Shown here: piece after piece, positions 19,320 through 26,273 of the stretch
How positions within the stretch are numbered: the stretch's first letter is position 1
Layout: each line of letters opens with the position of its first letter
Source: Faecalicatena absiana
GTDB taxonomy: Bacteria; Bacillota; Bacilli; Lactobacillales; Lactobacillaceae
Length of the DNA stretch: 36,718 bases
Assembly: GCA_017309015.1 (NCBI GenBank)
Contig: JAEDAG010000005.1
Span: forward strand, 135,815-172,532
Direction of reading: 5' to 3'
Notes under the pieces: model-generated
Seen by the model: the letters and a program-made list of their open reading frames with translations, nothing else
Told to the model about the DNA's origin: nothing
Databases searched by the model: none
Translations under genes and position numbers: made by a program

Positions 19320-21050
19320 ATGAAGAAAGAGTGGAAGCGGCTAGGGATCGTCTTGCTGGTCTTTGCGGTCAGCCTGGCGGTCACTGGCATTTTTTGCAAG
19401 CGGGAATGGGCCAGCATCGACCAGCGCCACTTGGCCAAGACCGAGCTGAATGCCCAGATTGCTTGTGATTATTTTAAGAATGACCTGGAAGATGGGGTCA
19501 ACGTGGCAGAAGCCATTGACGCGGGAGTAGTTGGCAACAGCGGGGTAGTTGACAGATTTGCCAAAACTGCCCGCTACATGATCAAGAAGCACCCCAATAT
19601 TCATTCCATGCAGCTGATCTATCGGGGGCAGACAGTCAGGGTACGCCGGGGCAAGACAGAGCAAGTGCCCTTAAACCTGCAGAAGGGCAGCCAAGCTGAT
19701 AAAGACTTGAACTATTGCCGGAGAAAGCGGCTGACCGGGATTATTGGTCCAGCGAAATTGAAGAATATTGGCAAAGGCATTCTGATTTGCAAGCCGATTT
19801 TCATCAAGGGGCATTTTTGGGGCTACACGGTGGTCATGGTTCAGCAGAGCAGGCTTTTTAAGAAGACTTTTAATAACTTGGACCGCTTGAGCTACTACTA
19901 CCGGCTGTCAAAGACCCACGTGACTGGTGGTGACTTTCAGCAGATGAACTCCACTATGGGGCAAAAACCGGCCCAGGCCAGCGTGACCTTCAAATTAGGG
20001 GGATGCAGCTGGAAGCTGGAGACCTGCCGCAAGGACGCGGGCACCATGCCAGGGCAGATCAAAGGCGGGCTGGCCTTGGGCTTCACGATAGCGGTCGTCA
20101 ACAGTCTGCTGGCCTGTTTGCTATTAAACTACATAGAGCGGGGAAAGAACCTAGCCAAGCTGGTCAATACGGACTACCTGACGGGCTTGATGAGCCGGCA
20201 GGCTTTTGACCGGGATGCCAGCAAGCATCTAGAGAGTCACCCAAGTGAGCCGGCCGTTGGGGCCATTATTGACATTGACGACTTCAAGTACATTAACGAC
20301 CTCTATGGCCATGAAGCCGGGGATGAGGCCCTAAAAGCCGTTGCCCAGGTATTGCGGGCCGATTTTGGCGGCCAAGGCCTGGTTTGCCGCAACGGGGGCG
20401 ACGAGTTCGCGGTCTTGTTGCCGGACACGACCTTGACGGAAGGGCGGGCTATTTTTCAAAAGCTCTACCGGCATGAATTGACTTTTGTCCATAATGGCAA
20501 AAAGTACCCATATACGGTTTCGCTGGGCTTTGCCGCCTACCCTGAGCAGGGCAAGAGCCGGGAGGAGCTGCTCAACCGGGCGGACATGGCCCTGTACGCG
20601 ATCAAGTCGACCGGCAAGGGAACCATGGCGGCCTATAGCGAGAATATGCTCAAAGAGGGCCGCTCGCAACTGGGCTTCAACTTGCGTGACCTGGCCGTCA
20701 ACCTGCCCGGCGCCTTCTTTATCTACCGGCAGGAAGATGAAAAGATTCTTTTTGCCAATAAAGAGCTGCTGAATTTGTTTGAATGCGACAATATGGAAGA
20801 ATTCATCAAGTTCGTTGGCCGCTCGTTCAAGGGGCTGCTGGCGCCGGAGGACTATGAGCGCACGATCGCCAGCCGCAACGCCCAGATTGGCGACGGGGAT
20901 GAGGGCCGGGCCACGCTGGACTATCACGTGATCACCAGAAAGACGCATCGGCGCCTGAAGATGCATGCTGTGGCTCATATGGTCAAAAACCCTTACTTCG
21001 GCAAGATCTACTACGTGATCCTTGGTCCCCGAGGGGAAGAGGCGGATTAA
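19320..21050 (+). CDS. Membrane GGDEF-PAS protein, probable diguanylate cyclase
   Basis: This is a 576-residue protein. A basic N-terminus leads to TM1 (~residues 9-27), then an extracellular sensor domain of ~220 residues, TM2 (~250-272), and a cytoplasmic GGDEF domain (~280-440). A C-terminal PAS-like domain (~455-570; NLPGAFFIYRQEDEKILFANKELL) follows. Catalytic features are complete: IDIDDFKYINDLYGHEAGDE for metal and guanine binding, and NGGDEF near 358-364. The RxxD inhibitory site expected five residues before GGDEF is absent. The product would be cyclic-di-GMP. The ATG at 19320 is preferred to 19275, which lies in the -10 box, although its ribosome site is poor. No EAL or PilZ gene is nearby. 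Confidence 0.85.
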   Translation: MKKEWKRLGIVLLVFAVSLAVTGIFCKREWASIDQRHLAKTELNAQIACDYFKNDLEDGVNVAEAIDAGVVGNSGVVDRFAKTARYMIKKHPNIHSMQLIYRGQTVRVRRGKTEQVPLNLQKGSQADKDLNYCRRKRLTGIIGPAKLKNIGKGILICKPIFIKGHFWGYTVVMVQQSRLFKKTFNNLDRLSYYYRLSKTHVTGGDFQQMNSTMGQKPAQASVTFKLGGCSWKLETCRKDAGTMPGQIKGGLALGFTIAVVNSLLACLLLNYIERGKNLAKLVNTDYLTGLMSRQAFDRDASKHLESHPSEPAVGAIIDIDDFKYINDLYGHEAGDEALKAVAQVLRADFGGQGLVCRNGGDEFAVLLPDTTLTEGRAIFQKLYRHELTFVHNGKKYPYTVSLGFAAYPEQGKSREELLNRADMALYAIKSTGKGTMAAYSENMLKEGRSQLGFNLRDLAVNLPGAFFIYRQEDEKILFANKELLNLFECDNMEEFIKFVGRSFKGLLAPEDYERTIASRNAQIGDGDEGRATLDYHVITRKTHRRLKMHAVAHMVKNPYFGKIYYVILGPRGEEAD

Positions 21051-21059
21051 GCTTGCTTT

Positions 21060-21160
21060 GCCACTTGGTTTGAAGACGGATCATGACATGCTCCCCTGAC
21101 CAAGGTCGGGGGGTTCTTTATAGGCTAGTGCTTACGCGCAGCCTACAGCTTCTGAGAACA
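21060..21160 (+). mobile_element. Possible IS200/IS605-type end remnant
   Basis: The stretch holds two small hairpins in a row: CCCCTGACC-AA-GGTCGGGGG (near 21092-21112) and TAGGCT...AGCCTA (near 21120-21144). This style is seen at the right ends of IS200/IS605 elements after tnpB. No tnpA or tnpB gene is left. It is a weak identification from shape only. Confidence 0.3.
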
Positions 21161-21177
21161 ACCAACTTATTCTCGCA

Positions 21178-21210
21178 AGCAGGCTTGGCCGAAGTCAAGC
21201 CTGCTTTTTT
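21178..21210 (+). terminator. Terminator between the GGDEF gene and the LysR gene
   Basis: A perfect 10-bp stem AGCAGGCTTG (21178-21187) / CAAGCCTGCT (21196-21205) with an 8-base loop and T6. Confidence 0.92.
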
Positions 21211-21405
21211 ACTGGTTCTATCCAGCAAGCTGAACAGCAGTGCAAAAACAGAAGTCAGTCTATTTATCACGGAAGTGCCCCCTCCGACGATTCCGCCAAG
21301 CCGCATTGACTGCTGTTTGATGGTACGATTTTTGCTTTTGACAGAAAAGTTGAAAAGGCAGATAATTTTTTCTAAAGCAAAAAAGTGAACAGAATGGAGA
21401 AGAGC

Positions 21406-22284
21406 GTGTTAGACAAAATTCAAGCCTTTGTATCCCTGGCTTTCAGCTTGAGCTTTTCACAGACAGCTGATGAATTGTATACCAGCCAAAGTACGGTTTC
21501 CAAACATATCGCGGCTCTGGAGAAAGAGATCGGGATGAAGCTGTTTGAAAGAAGCAGCCGCCGAGTCCGCTTAACCCGGGAGGGGGAGTACCTGCTTCCT
21601 TATGCCCAGCGCCTTTTAGCGGACAGCCAGCAGTTTGACCAGGCAGTAGCTTCCTGCCGGCAAGAGCAGACCAAGACCCTGGACCTGTACGCGATCCCGA
21701 CCGTGACTAATTATGACTTTTTCAAAGCCGTAACATCCTTTATGGGCCGGCATCCGGAGATTGACCTGCTTTTTCATGAAGGTGAGTCCCAAGACTTGGC
21801 CGAAAAGCTCCGCCGGCCCCAAGATCTGCTTTTTCTGCGCAAGTGGGATGATAAAATGAATCCCAGCTTTGACTATCTCTTTTTCGAAGATGATGAACTG
21901 GCTCTGTTTGTTTCAAGCAAGTCTCCCTTGGCTCAAAAACAGCAGGTAAAATTGTCAGATCTGGCTGGAGCCCGTTTTTTGACCTTGGGTGAACGGACCT
22001 ATTTTGAAAAGAAAATCGTCACTGCCTGCCAAAAAGCCGGCTATGAGCCGAATTTCGTTTACCAGGGAGAGCGGATCGAAGCTATTTTGGAAATGATCCG
22101 CCAGCAGCTGGGGATTGCCTTGTTGATGAAAAAATCCGTTTCTGCCAGCCAGCTGGCCGGTATAAAGCGGCTGGACTTAGAAGAGACAATCAGCAGTCAG
22201 CTCTGTCTGGTCCGGCTGAAGGGGCGGCACAATCAAGCCCAGGAGCTTTTTTGGCAGGAGATGAAGGATTCCAGTCTGGAATAG
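21406..22284 (+). CDS. LysR family transcriptional regulator
   Basis: This is a 292-residue regulator. The N-terminal winged HTH reads FSQTADELYTSQSTVSKHIAALEKEIGMKLFERSSRRVRLT (~residues 16-57), and the rest is a periplasmic-binding-like effector domain (~85-290). I prefer the GTG at 21406 because GGAGAAG lies 6 bases upstream, giving the usual LysR length; an ATG at 21394 and a GTG at 21385 are possible but lack a site. It reads in the same direction as, and directly before, the decarboxylase operon, so it probably activates that operon in response to a phenolic acid. That role is inference from position. Confidence 0.88.
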   Translation: MLDKIQAFVSLAFSLSFSQTADELYTSQSTVSKHIAALEKEIGMKLFERSSRRVRLTREGEYLLPYAQRLLADSQQFDQAVASCRQEQTKTLDLYAIPTVTNYDFFKAVTSFMGRHPEIDLLFHEGESQDLAEKLRRPQDLLFLRKWDDKMNPSFDYLFFEDDELALFVSSKSPLAQKQQVKLSDLAGARFLTLGERTYFEKKIVTACQKAGYEPNFVYQGERIEAILEMIRQQLGIALLMKKSVSASQLAGIKRLDLEETISSQLCLVRLKGRHNQAQELFWQEMKDSSLE

Positions 22285-22302
22285 ATCGCTGGCGACATAG
22301 AA

Positions 22303-22331
22303 TTGCAAGTCCTGCTCCCAAAATCTACAAT
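22303..22331 (+). promoter_or_regulatory. Promoter of the decarboxylase operon
   Basis: TTGCAA (22303-22308), 17-base spacer, TACAAT (22326-22331), in the 89-base gap between the LysR gene and the UbiD-like gene. A LysR activator would be expected to bind just upstream, inside the end of its own gene. Confidence 0.65.
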
Positions 22332-22373
22332 GACAGTAATGACAGACAAATTTGCAATAAGGAGCGCGAAAAA

Positions 22374-23858
22374 ATGACTGAAAAAATTACTGATCCCTGG
22401 GACCTGCGCAAGGTCCTACGGGAAATCGCTGACGACCCGGAAAACTACCATGAAACTGATCTGGCAATTGACCCGGATGCGGAAATCTCCGGCGTCTACC
22501 GCTACATTGGGGCTGGCGGGACGGTTGAACGGCCAACCAAGGAAGGTCCGGCCATGATGTTCAACAACTTGCAGGGCTTTCCAGACAGCCGGGTTCTGAT
22601 CGGCCTCATGGCTTCCAGAAGACGGGTCGGCAAGATCCTCCACCATGATTGGCAGACCCTGGGCCGCTTTTTAAAGGACGCGGTTGAAAACCCGGTTCAC
22701 CCGATTACCGTGCCAAAAGAAGAAGCACCAGTTCAAGAAGTGGTTCACTTGGCCACTGACCCGGACTTTGACCTGAGAAAGTTAGTGCCGGCCCCAACCA
22801 ATACTGAATATGATGCCGGCCCGTACATTACCTGCGGCCTGGTCAAGGGGTCAATGCCAGACAAGTCCATGACTGACGTGACCATCCACCGGATCTGCAT
22901 TGAAGGCAAGGACACGATGGGGATGTACATCATGCCAGGTGGCCGGCACATTGGCCACTTCCAAAAGGAATTCGAAAAGCTGGGCAAGCCGATGCCGATC
23001 ACCATCAACATTGGCCTGGACCCGGCCGTAACAATCGGGGCAACTTTTGAACCGCCAACAACTCCGCTGGGCTATGACGAACTCGATGTAGCCGGTGCTC
23101 TGCGCCAGGAGCCGGTCCAGCTGGTTGACGGGGTAGCGGTTGACGAACAAGCCTTAGCCCGGGCAGAATACGTCATTGAAGCGGAAATTATGCCAAATGA
23201 GACCATCGTTGAAGACATCAACACCCATACCGGCCACGCCATGCCGGAATTCCCTGGCTATAACGGGGATGCCAATCCTGCCGTCAACCTGGTCAAGGTT
23301 AAGGCCGTAACTTGCCGCAGAGACAGACCAATCATGCAGAGCGTGATCGGGCCAAGTGAAGAACACGTGTCAATGGCCGGGATACCAACTGAAGCTTCAA
23401 TTCTGGAACTGGTCGACAAGGCCATTCCAGGCAAGGTGGTCAATGTCTACAACCCGCCAGCCGGCGGGGGCAAGCTGATGACCATCATGCAGATCCACAA
23501 GGAAAATGAAGCTGATGAAGGGATCCAGCGGCAGGCAGCCATCCTGGCCTTCTCCGCCTTCAAGGAGCTGAAGACGGTCTGGTTGGTCGATGAAGACGTG
23601 GACATTTTTGACATGAACGATGTCGTCTGGACTATGAATACCCGCTTCCAAGGAGATATGGACATCATGGTCCTGCCAGGGATGCGGAACCACCCACTCG
23701 ACCCGTCAGAGCGGCCAGAATACGACCCTAAGTCTATCCGCTTCAGAGGGATGAGCTCCAAGACGGTGATCGACGGAACCGTGCCATTTGACATGAAGGA
23801 CCAGTTTAAACGGGCCCACTTCAAAGAAGTAGCAGACTGGAAGAAGTACTTAGACTAA
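22374..23858 (+). CDS. UbiD family phenolic acid decarboxylase, catalytic subunit (LpdC-like)
   Basis: This 494-residue UbiD-family enzyme would use prenylated FMN to remove the carboxyl group from aromatic acids. Visible blocks are ERPTKEGPAMMFNNLQGFPD, NPPAGGGKLMTIMQI, and EAEIMPNETIVEDINTHTGHAMPEF, which holds the acidic active-site residues. It resembles the gallate/protocatechuate-type decarboxylases of lactobacilli (LpdC), but substrate cannot be fixed from sequence alone. The ATG at 22374 has AAGGAG about 10 bases upstream; an upstream start at 22251 would lie inside the LysR gene. The UbiX and LpdD-type genes follow directly, completing the cofactor-enzyme set. Confidence 0.88.
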   Translation: MTEKITDPWDLRKVLREIADDPENYHETDLAIDPDAEISGVYRYIGAGGTVERPTKEGPAMMFNNLQGFPDSRVLIGLMASRRRVGKILHHDWQTLGRFLKDAVENPVHPITVPKEEAPVQEVVHLATDPDFDLRKLVPAPTNTEYDAGPYITCGLVKGSMPDKSMTDVTIHRICIEGKDTMGMYIMPGGRHIGHFQKEFEKLGKPMPITINIGLDPAVTIGATFEPPTTPLGYDELDVAGALRQEPVQLVDGVAVDEQALARAEYVIEAEIMPNETIVEDINTHTGHAMPEFPGYNGDANPAVNLVKVKAVTCRRDRPIMQSVIGPSEEHVSMAGIPTEASILELVDKAIPGKVVNVYNPPAGGGKLMTIMQIHKENEADEGIQRQAAILAFSAFKELKTVWLVDEDVDIFDMNDVVWTMNTRFQGDMDIMVLPGMRNHPLDPSERPEYDPKSIRFRGMSSKTVIDGTVPFDMKDQFKRAHFKEVADWKKYLD

Positions 23859-23873
23859 AGAAAGACTGAAGAG

Positions 23874-24440
23874 ATGAAGAGAATCGTTATTGCCATGACC
23901 GGGGCCAGCGGGTCAATTTACGGGATCGACCTGCTCAAAAAACTCAAGACCATGCCGGAAATCGAGACCTGGCTGGTCATGAGCGACTGGGCCAGAAAAA
24001 ATATTGAAATCGAGACCGACTACAGCGTCAAGCAGGTGGAAGACCTGGCCGGTCATGTGGCAGACAATGGCAACCTGGGCGCGGCGATATCTTCAGGCTC
24101 TTTCCAAGTCGACGGAATGGTGGTGGCTCCGGCCAGCATGAAGACGGTAGCCGGGATTGCCTTTGGCTTTGACCAGGACCTGATCATGCGGGCCAGCGGG
24201 GTGATGATCAAGGAGCAAAGAAAGTTGATTCTGATGCCGCGGGAAACTCCCCTGTCGGCCATTCATCTGGAAAACCTCCTAAAACTGGCCAGACTGGGCG
24301 TCCAAATCATGCCCCCAATTCCCTCATTTTACGGGCGGCCGGAAACGATCCAGGACCTGCTGGACCAAACCAACATGCGGGTCCTGGACAATCTGGGCAT
24401 TGCCAGCAATTTTGCCAAAAGATGGGGGGAAGGGCAATGA
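23874..24440 (+). CDS. UbiX family flavin prenyltransferase (LpdB-like)
   Basis: This 188-residue enzyme makes prenylated FMN from FMN and dimethylallyl phosphate, the cofactor needed by the UbiD enzyme before it. It opens with the UbiX flavin motif KRIVIAMTGASGSIYGIDLL. It also has VVAPASMKTVAGIAFG and the RETPLSAIHLENLLKLARLG block typical of the family. It lies 15 bases after the decarboxylase gene and overlaps the next gene by ATGA. Length is normal. Confidence 0.93.
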   Translation: MKRIVIAMTGASGSIYGIDLLKKLKTMPEIETWLVMSDWARKNIEIETDYSVKQVEDLAGHVADNGNLGAAISSGSFQVDGMVVAPASMKTVAGIAFGFDQDLIMRASGVMIKEQRKLILMPRETPLSAIHLENLLKLARLGVQIMPPIPSFYGRPETIQDLLDQTNMRVLDNLGIASNFAKRWGEGQ

Positions 24441-24847
24441 TCAAGAAGCAGATTTTTACCGTCAAAGAAGCCGGCTACGAAATCCAGGCAGAAGTGACCC
24501 TGGCCAATAAAGACCTCCTGGTCAACCTGCTAGGCGGTGACCTGCCGCATTTAGGTGGGGTCTTGACTTATGACGTTTCCAGCCAGGAAGTTAAGGAAGT
24601 TAAGCTCTTCAGCCATGACGGCCGCTTCCATAAGGACATTTTCCTGGCCCAGGTATTTTTTGAAAACATCAAAGACCAGTTACCTGGCAGCATCACGATT
24701 ACGGCCGGCGTTCATGTCGATGGAATCAGCCAGGAGCAGATCGCGGCATCGAAAGGGATGACGGAAGACCTGGCAAGGCAATGTTCTGCCTGGCTTAAAG
24801 AACAGAAGGGCTTCAAAGAACCGGTCTACAGCAGCCATTTCAAGTAG
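24437..24847 (+). CDS. LpdD-like third subunit of the decarboxylase operon
   Basis: This 136-residue protein is similar in size and content to LpdD, the small protein encoded with UbiD/UbiX-type phenolic decarboxylases in lactobacilli. Signs are a LLGGDLPHLGGVLTYD block and KDIFLAQVFFE. The ATG at 24437 overlaps the UbiX stop (ATGA), with GGGGAAGGG upstream, so translation is coupled; a GTG/ATG-type start 15 bases earlier is less likely. LpdD-type proteins are considered accessory to decarboxylase activity; the precise role is not known to me. Confidence 0.8.
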   Translation: MIKKQIFTVKEAGYEIQAEVTLANKDLLVNLLGGDLPHLGGVLTYDVSSQEVKEVKLFSHDGRFHKDIFLAQVFFENIKDQLPGSITITAGVHVDGISQEQIAASKGMTEDLARQCSAWLKEQKGFKEPVYSSHFK

Positions 24848-24932
24848 AAAAAGTAAAAAAAGAGATAAGCACAAAAAAGCCAGCAAGGTCGTCACAGATT
24901 GATGTGACCCCCAAAATTGGGACAAATTAGTA

Positions 24933-25145
24933 TTATGCCGTTAAGGTTGTTAAAACATGATTCCGATATTCAATCGGGATCATGTTTTTTCGTCCTGTTT
25001 TGATTCTTACGTTGTTGTAGTAATCAATATATTGGATTCCTCCACGCTCCATCCCATATTTTCGGCTGAGGTAGGTGCCTCTTCTATGATCGTCTACCCA
25101 TTCGTGGTAGATAGCGAGTTTGATTTCTTTAGTGTATTTAGTCAT
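24933..25145 (-). pseudogene. IS3 transposase remnant: OrfA start fused in frame to OrfB end (70 aa)
   Basis: Residues 1-~35 (MTKYTKEIKLAIYHEWV...LSRKYGM) look like the helix-turn-helix N-terminus of an IS3-family OrfA. Residues ~38-65 (IQYIDYYNNVRIKTGRKN..PIEYRNHV) match the typical C-terminal end of OrfB after the DDE domain. The DDE catalytic region is gone. The join is in frame, so a 70-residue hybrid could still be made, possibly binding the element ends. Confidence 0.7.
24952..24990 (+). terminator. Terminator hairpin inside the IS remnant
   Basis: The stem AAACATGATTCCGAT / ATCGGGATCATGTTT with loop ATTCA is followed by a T run. It would stop transcription coming from the decarboxylase operon. 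The same bases encode the end of the transposase fragment on the other strand. Confidence 0.7.
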
Positions 25146-25149
25146 GAAA

Positions 25150-25187
25150 ATAACCCCCGAAATTAGTGTCCTAATTTCGGGGGTTAT
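25150..25187. repeat. Palindrome at IS left end, copy A
   Basis: 17-bp arms ATAACCCCCGAAATTAG / CTAATTTCGGGGGTTAT with loop TGTC. A related 46-nt palindrome lies at 31579-31624. It may act as a terminator between the remnant and the esterase gene. Confidence 0.85.
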
Positions 25188-25218
25188 ATCAAATGTTGGC
25201 CATGGCGGAGGTTTTTGT

Positions 25219-26112
25219 TTACTTGTTCATGTACTTTCTAAAGAAATTCAGTTCATCCAGGTTGCACTGCTTGGCCAGGTCGTCTCTTTGGTTGCAGTGG
25301 AAGACGTGGCCGCGTGGGTGGTCTGGATCGCCGTAGATATGAATTTCATGCGGGATCTTCTTGGCCAAAAGGTAGCCGTCAAGGCGAACGGCACTGTCAT
25401 GCAAGAAGTCCTGGTTGGCCGTCATGATGAATAGCGGCGGCAGGTCCTTGGTCAGATATTCTTCCGTGTTCAGGAGCTCTTTCTTGCCGGCAACGGCCTC
25501 TGGGGTAAAGTAGGCACCTGGAACGTCATCCGTAAAGCCTGGGGTCAGCATGAAGTAGGCCCCGCAGTTTAAAGCCGCGGCTCTGACCGTCAATTTTGGC
25601 AAGTCGTAGCCAAAAAGCTGGCGGAACTTGCTGTTGGTCAAAATCGCCAGGTACTGTTCTTCCATCTGCCCGCCGGCTGAGTCGCCGACGAAGAAGACGT
25701 TGTCGGTGTCCAGGTCATATTCAGCCCCGTGCTCACCCACCCAGTGCATCAGGCGGTTCACGTCGTCTAATTCGCTAGGAAACTGGACGTCTGGAGCCAG
25801 ACGGTAGTTGAAGTTGACAAAGGCGAAGCCTTCCTTGGCCAGGCCCATTCCGTAGAATTGGTAGGTTTCCTTAGTCCCATAGACCCAGCCGCCGCCGTGG
25901 ATGCCGATGATGACTGGCACCTTGCCTTGCCGCTTCTTAGGCAGGTAGATGTCCAAGAGGTGCCACTTAGGGTCAGGCCCGTAGCTTAAGTCATTGATTC
26001 TTTCAACTTCTGGAATTTCTGTTGGCAGATCAGCATCGCGCAAATCATCGTGCTGCTTGGAGCTCTCGCGCATCTGTTCAACTGCTTGGATAACTGCTGG
26101 ATTAAGCGTCAT
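25219..26112 (-). CDS. Alpha/beta hydrolase, HSL-type esterase
   Basis: This 297-residue esterase/lipase belongs to the hormone-sensitive-lipase type. The oxyanion motif HGGGWVYG is near residue 91 and the nucleophile elbow GDSAGGQ near 164. The acid probably lies in TANQDFLHDS and the histidine in DHPRGHVFHC. No signal peptide, so intracellular. AGGAG precedes the ATG. It is divergent from the S9 peptidase gene and has a cre-like site between its promoter and start, suggesting carbon catabolite control. Natural substrate (short-chain esters) is inferred from family. Confidence 0.9.
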   Translation of the reverse strand: MTLNPAVIQAVEQMRESSKQHDDLRDADLPTEIPEVERINDLSYGPDPKWHLLDIYLPKKRQGKVPVIIGIHGGGWVYGTKETYQFYGMGLAKEGFAFVNFNYRLAPDVQFPSELDDVNRLMHWVGEHGAEYDLDTDNVFFVGDSAGGQMEEQYLAILTNSKFRQLFGYDLPKLTVRAAALNCGAYFMLTPGFTDDVPGAYFTPEAVAGKKELLNTEEYLTKDLPPLFIMTANQDFLHDSAVRLDGYLLAKKIPHEIHIYGDPDHPRGHVFHCNQRDDLAKQCNLDELNFFRKYMNK

Positions 26113-26128
26113 AATTTTTCTCCTTTAT

Positions 26129-26142
26129 TGTAAACGGTTACC
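26129..26142. promoter_or_regulatory. Probable cre (CcpA) operator
   Basis: TGTAAACGGTTACC matches the cre consensus TGWAANCGNTNWCA at 13 of 14 positions. It lies between the esterase -10 box (26146-26151, minus strand) and the start codon, where bound CcpA would block transcription. Confidence 0.7.
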
Positions 26143-26145
26143 TTA

Positions 26146-26151
26146 ATTATA
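26146..26151 (-). promoter_or_regulatory. -10 box of the esterase gene
   Basis: TATAAT on the minus strand, 34 bases before the start codon; the -35 region is weak. Confidence 0.6.
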
Positions 26152-26218
26152 GGCTTAATTGGCAAAATTAACCAGACAGAAGCCACATGCGGATTTTTTG
26201 CTTTAAAATTAAAATCAA

Positions 26219-26243
26219 CTTAACCGCTTAAGATTGGTATAAT
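26219..26243 (+). promoter_or_regulatory. Extended -10 promoter of the S9 peptidase gene with overlapping inverted repeat
   Basis: TGG-TATAAT at 26235-26243. Directly upstream is CTTAACCGCTTAAG (26219-26232), a 5-bp-arm inverted repeat with a cre-like core that could be an operator. Confidence 0.65.
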
Positions 26244-26273
26244 GAAGTTAAAAAACAGCAGGAGGTATCAGGA

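Larger units (their letters stand above)
24899..25192 (-). mobile_element. Internally deleted IS3-type element (294 bp)
   Basis: Imperfect inverted ends face each other: TTGATGTGACCCCCAAAATT at 24899 and its counterpart TTGATATAACCCCCGAAATT read inward from 25192. Between them lies one minus-strand frame joining the start of an OrfA-type protein to the end of an OrfB-type protein; the bulk of the transposase is missing. No clear target duplication is visible. It cannot move by itself but might be mobilised by a full copy elsewhere. Confidence 0.75.

Noticed and set aside
21083..21388. 101-codon frame between the GGDEF and LysR genes
   Set aside because: It runs through a strong terminator hairpin and has no ribosome site or recognisable content.
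25120..25434. 104-codon plus-strand frame over the IS end and esterase tail
   Set aside because: Antisense to the esterase and crosses the palindrome; no gene features.
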